Positions 1-8,652 of a stretch of DNA of 64,000 nt are shown piece after piece (the stretch's first letter is position 1; every line of letters begins with the position of its first letter). The notes beneath the pieces were generated by a model. That model was not told where the DNA came from. It did no database searches and saw only the letters and a program-made list of their open reading frames with translations. Where the stretch lies: contig NZ_LT575476.1 of assembly GCF_900086655.1 (NCBI RefSeq), positions 1,964,503-2,028,502 of the forward strand, read 5' to 3'. A program made the position numbers and the translations under genes. The DNA is from Paenibacillus tuaregi (lineage in GTDB: Bacteria > Bacillota > Bacilli > Paenibacillales > Paenibacillaceae).

Positions 1-459
1 CTTAAGAGAAGCAAATCGATTAAGGTAACAGGCTTCTACACCAACGGAACGAAGATCAATCTTTCCAGTAAAATGGACTGGGTATCCTCGAATCCAGAAG
101 TTGCGACGGTGTCAGGAGCAACGGTAAAGTCACTGGCTGAAGGAACAGCTACCTTGAACGGGTCCTACCAGGGGATCGCAGCTAAGGTTGATATAAGAGT
201 CGTACCGAAGCTGATGAAGCTGACTGTAGACGAGAAGAGATACGTGCTCGCACCGGGTGCTGTCAAAACGGTTGACTTAGTAGCTGAATATGATACAGGC
301 AAAACTACTTCCGTTACAGGCAGTGCCGTATGGACAAGCTCCAAGCCTTCGGTTGCCAAGGTGAGTGCAGGCAGGATTGAAGCGGTTGCCAAAGGAACCG
401 CAACGATCAAGGCCAAGTATGACAACAAGATTGTGACTATCTCGATTTCGGTAAAATAA
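1..459 (+). CDS. C-terminal end of a bacterial Ig-like (BIG_2) domain surface protein, partial
   Basis: The frame is open from the first base of the window, so the gene starts upstream and only about 152 C-terminal residues are seen. The visible part holds roughly two repeats with the Ig-like pattern 'W.SSNPEVATV..G.V...AEGTATL' and again 'VWTSSKPSVAKVS.G.I.AVAKGTATI', typical of Big_2 domains in secreted or cell-wall proteins of Gram-positives. No LPXTG motif or SLH domain is present at the C-terminus, so any surface anchor must lie in the missing N-terminal part. A terminator follows directly. Family is clear; the function of the whole protein cannot be judged. Confidence 0.85.
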   Translation, partial: LKRSKSIKVTGFYTNGTKINLSSKMDWVSSNPEVATVSGATVKSLAEGTATLNGSYQGIAAKVDIRVVPKLMKLTVDEKRYVLAPGAVKTVDLVAEYDTGKTTSVTGSAVWTSSKPSVAKVSAGRIEAVAKGTATIKAKYDNKIVTISISVK

Positions 460-490
460 AGCTTGATCTCCCAATGGGGTTAGTCTCAAG

Positions 491-520
491 TCCCTTGCTC
501 AGTGCAAGGGGCTTTTTCTT
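491..520 (+). terminator. Rho-independent terminator of the Ig-like protein gene
   Basis: A 7-bp stem (cccttgc, 492-498, with gcaaggg, 504-510) is followed by a T-rich tract (gctttttctt). Confidence 0.85.
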
Positions 521-595
521 GTTCAATAACCGATTGTTTAAATCGGATTAATCGGGTATAGTTTAAAGTAAGATATTTGCAAAGGAGGACCTGCC

Positions 596-1003
596 TTGAA
601 AGAAATACCGGAATCCTATGTCAAAGCCAACCAAACTGGAATTGTACTGTTTGTTATTGCTGCCTCTCTATTTAGACAGCCATATCTGCTCGTAGGCTTG
701 TGGCTGGTTCAGGTCATGGGTCTGCTAATCGGCCGGAATTTGTTTGTGATTGTGGCTAAGCCCTTTCTGAAGGTTCACCCGGATAAGACCCAGGCTGCAG
801 AGCTGCAGCGGTTTAACAACACGCTGGCGGTTGTATTCTTAAGCCTCTCTCTAGCAGCTTTCCTGGTTGGATGGGCATGGGCGGGTTACCTCTTTTCCTG
901 GTTATTATTCGCAGCTGCATTGGCTGCCTTAAGCGGTTACTGTATCGGCTGCACGTTATATTTTCAATTGAAGCAATTAAAGGCTAGATGGCGCCGGGCT
1001 TAA
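596..1003 (+). CDS. DUF4395 family membrane protein
   Basis: 135 residues with about four hydrophobic segments and a short basic tail (KQLKARWRRA), so an integral membrane protein. The pattern 'VKANQTGIV' near the N-terminus and 'R.N..LA' in the middle fit the DUF4395 family, whose function is unknown. The start is TTG at 596, chosen because AAAGGAGG (581-588) lies 7 bases upstream and no other start fits. It stands alone between a terminator and a 195-base gap. Confidence 0.75.
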   Translation: MKEIPESYVKANQTGIVLFVIAASLFRQPYLLVGLWLVQVMGLLIGRNLFVIVAKPFLKVHPDKTQAAELQRFNNTLAVVFLSLSLAAFLVGWAWAGYLFSWLLFAAALAALSGYCIGCTLYFQLKQLKARWRRA

Positions 1004-1198
1004 GCGCAGATTATATAAGTTGAACGATTGATTTGAAGGCCCAGCTATGTAAATTGGACTTAAGAATTACGAAAAGGCAAGCGTCAGCCTTGCTATTTCC
1101 CTGCAGACTCCTACGGTTCAGGCCGCCTCGAGGATTGAATAAGTGCAGATTATGGAATATAATTGGAACAAATGTTCTTAATGTAAAGGAATGCATCT

Positions 1199-2089
1199 AT
1201 GATCAGACTTATTCGTTTGTGCAAATCACATCTCTTCGGGGTTGTGAGCCTAATTCTCTGCCTTGCTTTGTTGGCAGGGTGTTCATCAAGAGGAAGCCTG
1301 CCGGTGTCTCATGACTCCACAGAGGGAAGTGGCAAGCTCCGCGTCATATTCATTGATGTGGGGCAGGGTGCTTCCCAGCTTCTGATCAGCCCATCGGGGA
1401 AGACCCTGCTGATTGACGCCGGGAACAACGACAAGGAGCAGGTGATGCTGGATGCGCTGAAATCGTATGGGATCAGCCGTCTTGACATTGTCATTGGCAC
1501 CCACCCGGATGCGGATCATATTGGCGGGCTGGACAAGGTCATTGACCAGCATGAGGTTGGGAGAATTTATATGCCTAAGGTAAGCTCCACAACCAAAACC
1601 TTCGAATCGGTGCTTCGCTCTATTCAGCGTAAAGGTCTCAAGGTATCCACAGCCAAAGCAGGCCTTAATCTAGAGTGGGATAATGCGGTGACTGTGAAGA
1701 TGCTTGCGCCTGTCCGGACTTACGAGGATACCAACGACATGAGCGCGGTCATCAAGGTGACTTATGGGCAGCATTCCTTCTTGTTGACCGGAGATGCTGA
1801 GCGGAACAGTGAGAAGGATATGCTGGCCAGCGGCGCGGATCTCCGCTCCGATGTGCTGCTAGTTGGCCATCACGGGTCCAAATCCTCGACAAGTGCGGTT
1901 TTTCTGACCAAGGTAAATCCGAAATATGCCGTCATTCAGTCCGGGGCAGACAACAAATATGGGCATCCTACCCAAACCGTGCTTAAGCGCCTGCAGAAGC
2001 AGGGCGTCCAAGTATACCGTAACGACAAGCAGGGAACTGTTGAATTCATAACGGATGGACAGCAGTTTGAGATCAGAGCGGAGAGGTGA
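1199..2089 (+). CDS. Secreted lipoprotein with a ComEC/Rec2-type metallo-beta-lactamase domain
   Basis: 296 residues. The N-terminus is a lipoprotein signal peptide ending in LLAGC (Cys28 is the predicted lipidated residue). The rest is an MBL-fold domain like the C-terminal hydrolase part of ComEC: 'IDVGQG' at about 52-57, metal motif THPDADHIGG at 101-110, 'LLTGDAE' and 'VGHHGS' further on. Members of this group cut nucleic acids or phosphodiesters outside the cell; the substrate here is unknown. AAAGGAA stands 7 bases before the ATG. The stop overlaps the ribosome binding site of the DUF3006 gene, so the two are very likely co-translated. Confidence 0.88.
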   Translation: MIRLIRLCKSHLFGVVSLILCLALLAGCSSRGSLPVSHDSTEGSGKLRVIFIDVGQGASQLLISPSGKTLLIDAGNNDKEQVMLDALKSYGISRLDIVIGTHPDADHIGGLDKVIDQHEVGRIYMPKVSSTTKTFESVLRSIQRKGLKVSTAKAGLNLEWDNAVTVKMLAPVRTYEDTNDMSAVIKVTYGQHSFLLTGDAERNSEKDMLASGADLRSDVLLVGHHGSKSSTSAVFLTKVNPKYAVIQSGADNKYGHPTQTVLKRLQKQGVQVYRNDKQGTVEFITDGQQFEIRAER

Positions 2090-2096
2090 TTTGGAC

Positions 2097-2309
2097 ATGA
2101 AGGGAATTGTTGAAGGCTTCGAGGACAATTATTGTATTATTGAAATTGAGGGAAATTCAAAGAATGTGCCTCTTAATGAAGTGAATTCTTCAGTGAAGAC
2201 CTGTGATGTGGTGGAGTGGAATGGTCATGAATGGGTGACGAATCCTGAGGAGACACAGATCCGGATCAAGGAGATTAAGTCACTGATGAAGGATGTCTGG
2301 GAGGACTAG
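2097..2309 (+). CDS. DUF3006 domain protein
   Basis: About 70 residues. 'G.VEGFEDNYCIIEIEG' is the typical DUF3006 opening, a small beta-rich domain commonly found beside ComEC-like MBL genes. The ATG at 2097 is preferred because GAGAGGTG (2081-2088) lies 8 bases upstream; the in-frame TTG at 2091 is too close. The ribosome binding site lies inside the end of the MBL gene, so it is probably its partner. Function unknown. Confidence 0.8.
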   Translation: MKGIVEGFEDNYCIIEIEGNSKNVPLNEVNSSVKTCDVVEWNGHEWVTNPEETQIRIKEIKSLMKDVWED

Positions 2310-2338
2310 CCGGAAATTATAGGGAGAGTGTTGGAACT

Positions 2339-2854
2339 ATGTCTTTGCAAAAACCGCTGCCGCAAGAGTATGCTTCATATTATGAGCCGTACATTCAGGC
2401 CTTGCCTGAAGGGGATATTTTAGCTTATTTAGCCTCGCAAACCGAAGAGTTTGCAGCACTCAAAAATTTGGATGATCAGAAGGGTAACTACAGATACGCT
2501 CTGGATAAATGGAGTGTGAAAGAGCTGCTGGGTCATGTCAACGATACGGAACGGATCATGAGCTACCGTTTGCTAAGAATCGCCCGCGGGGACAAGACGC
2601 CGCTTGCGGGATTTGAGGAGAATGATTATGTCATGCATGCGGGATCGGAGCGGCTGGCCTTAGATGAGCTGGTAAACGAGTTTGCGGTGGTACGTGCCTC
2701 AACGTTGGCCTTGGCAAGACAGCTGGATGATGCGGCCTGGCTTCGTACGGGCGTAGCCAATGGGTTTCCAGCGTCAGCAAGGGCTGTGCTGTATACTATT
2801 GCAGGGCATGCGGCTCATCATTTGCGCATATTGAGAGAGCGCTACGAAGTTTGA
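2339..2854 (+). CDS. DinB superfamily protein
   Basis: 171 residues, the usual size for DinB-like four-helix-bundle proteins. The metal-binding histidines are visible: one in 'ELLGHVNDTER' and two in 'GHAAHHLRILRERY' near the C-terminus. Such proteins include thiol-dependent (bacillithiol) transferases and damage-inducible proteins; the substrate cannot be told. AGGGAGAG lies ahead of the ATG. The strong bidirectional hairpin at 2933 ends its transcript. Confidence 0.88.
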   Translation: MSLQKPLPQEYASYYEPYIQALPEGDILAYLASQTEEFAALKNLDDQKGNYRYALDKWSVKELLGHVNDTERIMSYRLLRIARGDKTPLAGFEENDYVMHAGSERLALDELVNEFAVVRASTLALARQLDDAAWLRTGVANGFPASARAVLYTIAGHAAHHLRILRERYEV

Positions 2855-2932
2855 GCGTAGTCTCGCAAGTGGTCGTTGGCGGCGTGTGGTGAATAAAAGA
2901 GAAGCCGCTCTTAGAGCTCATTATACAATACA

Positions 2933-2977
2933 AAAGAAGCCTGCCGACCAAGTCATCTTGGTATGGCAGGCTTCTTT
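2933..2977. terminator. Bidirectional terminator between dinB-like gene and manA
   Basis: A perfect 13-bp stem (2933-2945 with 2965-2977) plus a 6-bp inner stem (2947-2952 with 2957-2962). It has A/T-rich ends on both sides and serves two convergent genes. Confidence 0.9.
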
Positions 2978-2994
2978 GATTTTGTGAGTGTGGC

Positions 2995-3939
2995 TTATTC
3001 GTGGGAGGCAATCGCTTCAAATTTGCCGCTGAGCTGATAAGGACCATAACCGACAGGCAGAATCAGATGATCCCCCTTATGGAGCAGATGCTTATGCCCC
3101 TCAGCCGACAATTCGCCCTCACCCGCAATAATGCTGATAATGAGGTATTTGTCAGAGGACTTGAAATCGGCGGTACCGTCAACTTCCCATTTCTGAACCG
3201 TGAAGAATTCATTTTCCACGAAAGTAGTCACTGCGGCACCTGACTGGTTAGCTACCTTGTAGTTTGTTTTCACATAAGCTTGAGGCACCGTGGTCACTTC
3301 AATGGCTTTCTCTAAATGGAGTTCCCGGGTGTTCCCCTCCGAGTCCTTCCGGTCGTAGTCGTAGACGCGGTAGGTAGTATCCGAGCTTTGCTGTGTCTCC
3401 AGGACAACGATGCCTTTACCGAGTGCATGGAGCGTTCCGCTTGGCACATAGAAGAAGTCACCGGGCTTAACCTCGACTTTGGACAACAATTGGTCCCACT
3501 TTCCCTGATGAATCCAGTCCGCAAGCTGCTCCTTGCTGTCCGCACCATGACCGTAGATAATCTCGGCACCCGGTTCGGCGTCAACAATATACCAGCATTC
3601 TGTCTTGCCAAGCTCTCCGTTCTCATGAACTCCCGCATAGGCGTCATCCGGGTGAACCTGAACGGACAGATCATCGGACGCATCTAGAATCTTAGTTAGC
3701 AGGGGGAAGACTTTGGAGCTGGAATTGAACAATTCCGGATGGCCTGCCCACAACTCTCCAAGTGAAGTGCCTTTGTAAGGACCTTCTTTAACTACACTTT
3801 GTCCGTTCGGATGGGCAGAGACAGCCCAGCACTCCCCGGTCTGATCCGAAGGGATCTCGTACCCGAACAGCTCCTTCAGCTTGGTTCCTCCCCAGATACG
3901 GTCTTTAAATACGGGCTCTAGAAAAATAGGTTGATTCAT
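2995..3939 (-). CDS. manA: Mannose-6-phosphate isomerase, class I
   Basis: 314 residues, the length of short Bacillus-type ManA. It interconverts mannose-6-phosphate and fructose-6-phosphate. Zinc ligands are visible: Q94/H96 in QVHPDD, E114 in KTECWY and H171 in VPSGTLHAL. AAAGGAG lies 12 bases before the ATG. It follows the ROK kinase gene by 30 bases on the same strand, so a mannose/hexose entry operon (kinase then isomerase) is likely, under the divergent LacI-type regulator. Confidence 0.95.
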   Translation of the reverse strand: MNQPIFLEPVFKDRIWGGTKLKELFGYEIPSDQTGECWAVSAHPNGQSVVKEGPYKGTSLGELWAGHPELFNSSSKVFPLLTKILDASDDLSVQVHPDDAYAGVHENGELGKTECWYIVDAEPGAEIIYGHGADSKEQLADWIHQGKWDQLLSKVEVKPGDFFYVPSGTLHALGKGIVVLETQQSSDTTYRVYDYDRKDSEGNTRELHLEKAIEVTTVPQAYVKTNYKVANQSGAAVTTFVENEFFTVQKWEVDGTADFKSSDKYLIISIIAGEGELSAEGHKHLLHKGDHLILPVGYGPYQLSGKFEAIASHE

Positions 3940-3969
3940 AGTAAGTAAATCTCCTTTCAGATGAATAAT

Positions 3970-4884
3970 TTAGTATTCAGTATGGACAAGGGCGGCTGCC
4001 CCGATAAGCCCGGCATCCTGCAGAAGTGCGGCAGGCACAATCGGCGTTTTGCGTCCGATAGGATTGAGTGCATGAGCTGAGACATAGCTCTGAACAGCTT
4101 GGAACAGGGGTTCGCCGACCTGGGACACGCCGCCGCCGATGACAATTTTCTGCGGATCCAGCGTGTTGATCAAGGTGACGCAGCCAATACCGATATAGCG
4201 GAATACCTGATCAACCAGCTCTTTCATCTGCAGATCACCGGCTGCGGCAAGGTCAAAGGCTTCCTTGGAAGATACCTCGCGTCCGAGCTTCTCGCTGGCC
4301 TGCCTTGCCACCGCAGTACCTGAGGCTATGTATTCCCAGCATCCTCGCTGTCCACAGACACATTCACCGGCAGCGGGATCGATGACGAAATGGCCGACAT
4401 CCCCTGCGTTTCCACTGGCCCCTGTAATCAGCTTGCCGTGCATATAGAGGCCTGCCCCGATCCCTGTACTGATGGTGATGAATACGAAATGGTCTGCATC
4501 CTGGGCGGCTCCAAGCCATTTCTCTGCCAAGCAGGCTGCTGTGGCATCGTTCTCAAGCTTGACCGGGAACGGGAACAATCTGCTCATCTCCTGAACCAGC
4601 GGAAAGTCATGCCAGCTTGGCAAATTCGGCGGAACTGTGAGCCGGCCGCTCCGGGTATCGAGCGGTCCTGGAGCGCCGATACCGACACCGCTAATAAGGG
4701 AAGTGTCAATTTGGCTTTCAGAAATGAGGGACATTGCCGAAGCGGCAATCCGCTCAACCATAACATATGGGCTCACAGCGGGATCTGTAGGAATGGAGGT
4801 TTTAGCTACGACTTCACCGGTATCGGTAATTAAGCCGATTGCAGATTTGGTTCCCCCAATGTCAATTCCAATCGCATACTTCAA
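3970..4884 (-). CDS. ROK-family sugar kinase (glucokinase/hexokinase-like)
   Basis: 304 residues from the chosen start. ATP site DIGGTK at 8-13, catalytic Asp113 in LENDATAA, and the ROK zinc motif H165...CVCGQRGCWE (Cys175, 177, 182) are intact, so it should be an active sugar kinase in the cytosol. A TTG at 4884 is preferred because TTG-AAG-TAT follows GGGAGG (about 4892-4897) with correct spacing; the longer form from the TTG at 4917 would place this site inside the gene. Position before manA suggests mannose or fructose as substrate, but glucose is also possible. Confidence 0.88.
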   Translation of the reverse strand: MKYAIGIDIGGTKSAIGLITDTGEVVAKTSIPTDPAVSPYVMVERIAASAMSLISESQIDTSLISGVGIGAPGPLDTRSGRLTVPPNLPSWHDFPLVQEMSRLFPFPVKLENDATAACLAEKWLGAAQDADHFVFITISTGIGAGLYMHGKLITGASGNAGDVGHFVIDPAAGECVCGQRGCWEYIASGTAVARQASEKLGREVSSKEAFDLAAAGDLQMKELVDQVFRYIGIGCVTLINTLDPQKIVIGGGVSQVGEPLFQAVQSYVSAHALNPIGRKTPIVPAALLQDAGLIGAAALVHTEY

Positions 4885-4910
4885 GATAAGTCCTCCCTGA
4901 TCTGTTTTAC

Positions 4911-4957
4911 TTGACAAAACTTGACTTAAATTAAATAATGTAAAGTATGATTAAAGT
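4911..4957 (+). promoter_or_regulatory. Promoter of the LacI-family gene with possible operator dyad
   Basis: TTGACA (4911-4916) with AATAAT (4934-4939) at 17-base spacing fits a sigma-A promoter reading to the regulator. The segment 4922-4957 is an imperfect dyad (GACTTaaatt ... gattaAAGTC) lying between the divergent genes and could be the regulator's own operator; that part is inference. Confidence 0.5.
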
Positions 4958-4990
4958 CAGTGTATCATATTCGGAAGGGATTGCAAGAGG

Positions 4991-6013
4991 ATGGCACGTG
5001 CCAAAAAAGTGTCCATGCAGGACATAGCGGATAAGCTGAACATATCCAAAAATGCGGTGTCACTTGCTCTTATGGACAAAAAAGGAGTAAGTGAAGAAAT
5101 GCGGCACCGGATTATTCAAACAGCCAAGGAACTGGGCTACGGACCGTATGGAAAGAAACAGCCGGAGCATCCGAACCTGCTGGTTGTCGTTCCCGACCGG
5201 ATTACCAGGTACGATGATAATGACCACTTTCATTTCTACCATGATATGATCTGGGGATTGGAATCGAGCATCCGAAGAAAGGGATACAATGCCATTATTG
5301 TGCGGGTTGATGAGGCTATGGAGAAGAATCTGGTCCTGCCTGGTGTGTTCGAGGATATTTCTTATGCCGGCATCATCTTATTTGGCATTATGGACAAGCC
5401 CTATGCTGAGCGGATCTGGAAGCTGGACACCCCCTTGGTCATGCTTGATTCCTATTACCGGGATCTGCCCTGTCCGGCTGTAACCTCGGCCAATATCGAG
5501 GGGGGATATGAAGCCGTACATTATCTGATACAGTGCGGTCACAGCCGGATCGGGTTCATCGGGCCTGGCAATCTGACCACGAGTCATGAAGAGCGCGGTT
5601 ACGGCTTTTGGAGAGCGATGAAAAACAGCGGCCTTGCGGTTAACCCTTCCTGGTGCTTGACTGAGTCAGAGGGCTTTGAGGCCACACGGGATGAAATTGC
5701 CAGGTTTCTGGATAGGCAGGAAGCCCTGCCGTCAGCTTTCTTTTGTGGAAACGACCGGATCGCCCTGCTGCTTGGAGAGCTGCTGCAGGAACGTGGAATA
5801 CAGGTTCCCGGGGATGTGTCGATTATGGGGTTCGACGACTTGAACATGTCGGAAGTGGCACAGCCGCCATTGACCACTATGCGTGTGGATAAGCAGGGGA
5901 TGTGTGACTCCGCCGTAGATCTGCTGATGTCGGAGCTCAGCGGAACAAGACACGCCATCCGGTGGGGCATTCAGCCTAAGCTGATAGAGCGGCACACCGT
6001 GAGCAAACTGTAG
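4991..6013 (+). CDS. LacI-family transcriptional regulator
   Basis: 340 residues: an N-terminal LacI helix-turn-helix (about 8-30, 'MQDIADKLNISKNAVSLALMDK'-like) followed by a periplasmic-binding-protein-like ligand domain with the usual 'GFIGPGN', 'ALPSAFFCGNDRIA' and 'GDVSIMGFDDL' motifs. The HTH differs from the classic VSRVLN form (NAVSLAL), as in many Paenibacillus sugar regulators. It is divergent from the ROK kinase-manA operon, its most likely target. Ligand unknown. Confidence 0.92.
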   Translation: MARAKKVSMQDIADKLNISKNAVSLALMDKKGVSEEMRHRIIQTAKELGYGPYGKKQPEHPNLLVVVPDRITRYDDNDHFHFYHDMIWGLESSIRRKGYNAIIVRVDEAMEKNLVLPGVFEDISYAGIILFGIMDKPYAERIWKLDTPLVMLDSYYRDLPCPAVTSANIEGGYEAVHYLIQCGHSRIGFIGPGNLTTSHEERGYGFWRAMKNSGLAVNPSWCLTESEGFEATRDEIARFLDRQEALPSAFFCGNDRIALLLGELLQERGIQVPGDVSIMGFDDLNMSEVAQPPLTTMRVDKQGMCDSAVDLLMSELSGTRHAIRWGIQPKLIERHTVSKL

Positions 6014-6479
6014 GCAAGCAGCCGAAAACCGTATTACTGTATTTATGATCAAAAATTCCATGTCCTTTATCGGATTGTATATGTTCTCTTGGCTTGAAGC
6101 GTGTTAAGGTGTCAATGAACCTTTTAACATTCAGCCTGGTCGTTAGGCGAAGAACCCAAGATGCAGAGAGAATTCTTCATCACAACCATTTGCAATGCGC
6201 GCCAGTTCATGACGATCAATCCGCTTCCCCCCGGGGAGAAAGCCAGAATTCTGGTATGGCGGGAGTTGCTGCTCATTGTGGCATACATCGGCTTATAGAA
6301 ATACACCGAATAGTCCCCTCCGGGTGCGGAGCGGGATTTATTTTTTTCATTCCAAATATAGGGGGTAAAAAAATATTAGAAACAGTAATCTATATACTGG
6401 ATTAATTCCAACGAACAATATACAATACGTTTTGTGTCTTTTTCCAAGAGACGCTAGACTCAGGTAAAGGAAGTTGAAC
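6014..6479. other. 466-base gap upstream of kimA
   Basis: Contains an imperfect inverted repeat at 6091-6136 (GGCTTGAA..TGTTAAGGT with ACCTTTTAACA..TTCAGCC), a weak 45-codon frame at 6161-6298, and a terminator-like hairpin CTCCG-ggtg-CGGAG (6318-6331) followed by a T-rich tract to 6346. I looked for a c-di-AMP (ydaO-type) riboswitch, which often precedes kimA, and could not recognise its conserved elements. Confidence 0.5.
6161..6298 (+). CDS. Possible 45-residue small ORF, weak
   Basis: ATG at 6161 opens 45 codons ending in a hydrophobic tail (LLLIVAYIGL), with a terminator-like hairpin 20 bases after the stop. There is no good ribosome binding site and no family is recognised. It could equally be part of a leader region of kimA. 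Confidence 0.2.
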   Translation: MQREFFITTICNARQFMTINPLPPGEKARILVWRELLLIVAYIGL

Positions 6480-8297
6480 ATGGCAGGAAAATTTAAGCGC
6501 CTACTGATCGGAAGACCGATGAAGTCCACGGAGATTGAGGGCGAGAAACTAAGTAAGCTGAAGGCACTGGCCATCTTGTCTTCTGATGCATTATCGTCGG
6601 TAGCTTACGGAACGGAGCAGATACTCATTGTATTAATGGCGGCTGGTTTTGCTGCCTTGTGGTATTCCATTCCGATCTCCTTCGCGGTTCTTGGTCTGCT
6701 TACCATCCTGATTGTCTCCTACCGTCAGACCATCTTTGCTTATCCAGGCGGAGGCGGGGCGTATATTGTTGCCAAGGACAATCTCGGTTTATCTCCGAGC
6801 CTGCTTGCGGGAGGTTCGCTGCTGGTGGACTATATTCTAACCGTAGCGGTAAGCGCTTCGGCCGGAACCGATGCGATTACTTCGGCTTTTCCCGTGCTGC
6901 ATGATCACCGAGTGCTGATTGCCCTGGTTATGATCCTGTTTCTGACCATTATGAATTTAAGAGGCGTGACGGAGTCAGCTTCCGTCCTTGCTATACCGAT
7001 CTATCTGTTTGTAGTTGCAATTTATGTATTGATTATATGTGGAATTATCAATTACTTCTCTGGTGGCGCCCATGCCGCTGCGCCTGAATTTGGCAAAACC
7101 ATCTCAAATGTCAGCTTGTTCCTGCTGCTAAAGGCGTTCAGCTCGGGATGTTCAGCATTAACCGGGGTTGAAGCCATGTCCAACGCTATACCCAACTTTC
7201 GGAAACCCGCAGAGAAGAACGCAGCAGCCACACTCATGATGATGGGAATTCTGCTTGCGGGAATGTTCATTGGAATCAGCCTGCTGGCTTATTGGTATGG
7301 CATCAAACCAGCCGCAGAGGAGACGGTTGTATCCCAGATTGCAGAGACTACCTTTGGACGAGGGACCTTATACTATGTAATTCAGGGTGTTACAGCCGTA
7401 ATTTTGATCCTGGCGGCCAACACTGCTTATTCGGCTTTTCCCCTGCTGGCATTTATGCTGGCGAAGGACAAATACATGCCCCATGCCTTCATGGTCAGAG
7501 GAGACCGTCTTGGTTTCTCGAACGGGATTATTTTCCTAAGTATACTGTCTGCCATCCTGATTATGGTATTCCAAGGGGACACAGAGAATCTGATTCCACT
7601 GTATGCGGTAGGCGTGTTTATCCCCTTCACCTTGTCCCAACTGGGTATGATGCTCAGATGGATCAAGCTTAAGCCCAAGGGCTGGGTGGTTAAGCTGTTA
7701 ATCAATACCATCGGGATGCTGACGACGCTGTCGATCACACTGATCTTTATATTTACTAAGTTCAGTCAGATCTGGGTCATCTTTATCTTCCTGCCTTTGG
7801 TTGTATATATCTTCATGAGAATTAAGCTGCATTACGCCAACACGGCGGACCAGCTTCGCATTGACCTGTTCAATGAGAAGCCGATCGCTAAAGGGAACAC
7901 CGTGATTATCCCGATAGCCGGGGTGACTAGGGTGGTGCTTAACACCGTAAGTTATGCAAAGACGCTCTCGGACAATGTGGTTGCCGTCTATGTCGGTTTT
8001 GATGACGAGTCGGTCCGGAAGATTGAACAGCGGTGGAATGAGTGGAATCCCGGCGTCCGTCTGATTATTCTAAAATCCCGTTACCGGAGCATACTTGGCC
8101 CTCTCCGGAAATTTATCGATACTGTGGAATGGAAGAAAGCGGAGAGTGATCATATTACAGTTCTTATTCCGCAGTTCATTACTAAGCATTGGTGGCAGAA
8201 TCTGCTGCATAATCAGTCCAGCCTGATGATAAGAGCCTATCTTATTAACCGCAAAAATGTCGTGGTAGCAACCGTGCCATATCATATGGACCGTTAG
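6480..8297 (+). CDS. kimA: KimA-type potassium importer (APC superfamily)
   Basis: 605 residues. The N-terminal stretch with LSSDALSSVAYGTEQI, then PGGGGAYIVAKDNLG and LLVDYILTVAVS.SAGTDA, is characteristic of KimA (former YdaO) of B. subtilis, a proton-coupled high-affinity potassium importer. About 12 membrane segments are followed by a cytosolic domain of roughly 150 residues. In the family, activity and expression are lowered by c-di-AMP. The ATG at 6480 is preferred over TTG 6474 because AAAGGAAG (6466-6473) directly abuts the TTG. A convergent small membrane protein gene follows after 2 bases. Confidence 0.93.
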   Translation: MAGKFKRLLIGRPMKSTEIEGEKLSKLKALAILSSDALSSVAYGTEQILIVLMAAGFAALWYSIPISFAVLGLLTILIVSYRQTIFAYPGGGGAYIVAKDNLGLSPSLLAGGSLLVDYILTVAVSASAGTDAITSAFPVLHDHRVLIALVMILFLTIMNLRGVTESASVLAIPIYLFVVAIYVLIICGIINYFSGGAHAAAPEFGKTISNVSLFLLLKAFSSGCSALTGVEAMSNAIPNFRKPAEKNAAATLMMMGILLAGMFIGISLLAYWYGIKPAAEETVVSQIAETTFGRGTLYYVIQGVTAVILILAANTAYSAFPLLAFMLAKDKYMPHAFMVRGDRLGFSNGIIFLSILSAILIMVFQGDTENLIPLYAVGVFIPFTLSQLGMMLRWIKLKPKGWVVKLLINTIGMLTTLSITLIFIFTKFSQIWVIFIFLPLVVYIFMRIKLHYANTADQLRIDLFNEKPIAKGNTVIIPIAGVTRVVLNTVSYAKTLSDNVVAVYVGFDDESVRKIEQRWNEWNPGVRLIILKSRYRSILGPLRKFIDTVEWKKAESDHITVLIPQFITKHWWQNLLHNQSSLMIRAYLINRKNVVVATVPYHMDR

Positions 8298-8299
8298 GC

Positions 8300-8506
8300 T
8301 TAGGCGATTACCACATCTGATCCTCCTCCAATAATCACAGTTCTGTAGGCGACGTAAACCCCGATTATGGCGGCTGCAAGGACCAGAATTGCCGCGACCA
8401 GAGACCAGAAATCAAGCACATGGGTTTCTGAGCGGGTGTTTCTTCTTTGGGCTACAGCCGATTCCGTGCTGGTAGGCGGCTGCTGCTTGATACGGACCGG
8501 TTTCAT
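8300..8506 (-). CDS. Small single-span membrane protein, unknown function
   Basis: 68 residues: a basic, Ser/Thr-rich N-terminal half (about 1-32), one transmembrane helix (about 33-53, LVAAILVLAAAIIGVYVAY) and a short glycine-rich tail. AAAGGAGG precedes the ATG by 9 bases, which makes it a convincing gene. It ends 2 bases from the stop of kimA, tail to tail. I recognise no family. Confidence 0.72.
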   Translation of the reverse strand: MKPVRIKQQPPTSTESAVAQRRNTRSETHVLDFWSLVAAILVLAAAIIGVYVAYRTVIIGGGSDVVIA

Positions 8507-8629
8507 ATTGACCGACCTCCTTTATTAAATCAGGATAACCCCATAACGTACTGTATGATTCTAGGAACTGGGAGGTTCGGGCAGTTGGGGGAAAATAGAA
8601 TTGGCTATAGAGTGCATAGCCGTATATAG

Positions 8630-8652
8630 AGCGCCTTGGGGGCGCTTTTTTT
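8630..8652 (+). terminator. Orphan terminator on the plus strand
   Basis: Stem agcgcc (8630-8635) with ggcgct (8641-8646), followed by seven T residues. No plus-strand gene ends nearby except kimA 330 bases upstream, with an opposing gene between. Confidence 0.7.

Noticed and set aside
6094..6405. 103-codon frame in the gap before kimA
   Set aside because: Composition is not coding-like, it overlaps hairpins, and no ribosome binding site is present.
6014..6479. c-di-AMP (ydaO) riboswitch before kimA
   Set aside because: I could not find the conserved GGGGGA/GAAUCC-type core elements; only one terminator-like hairpin is present.
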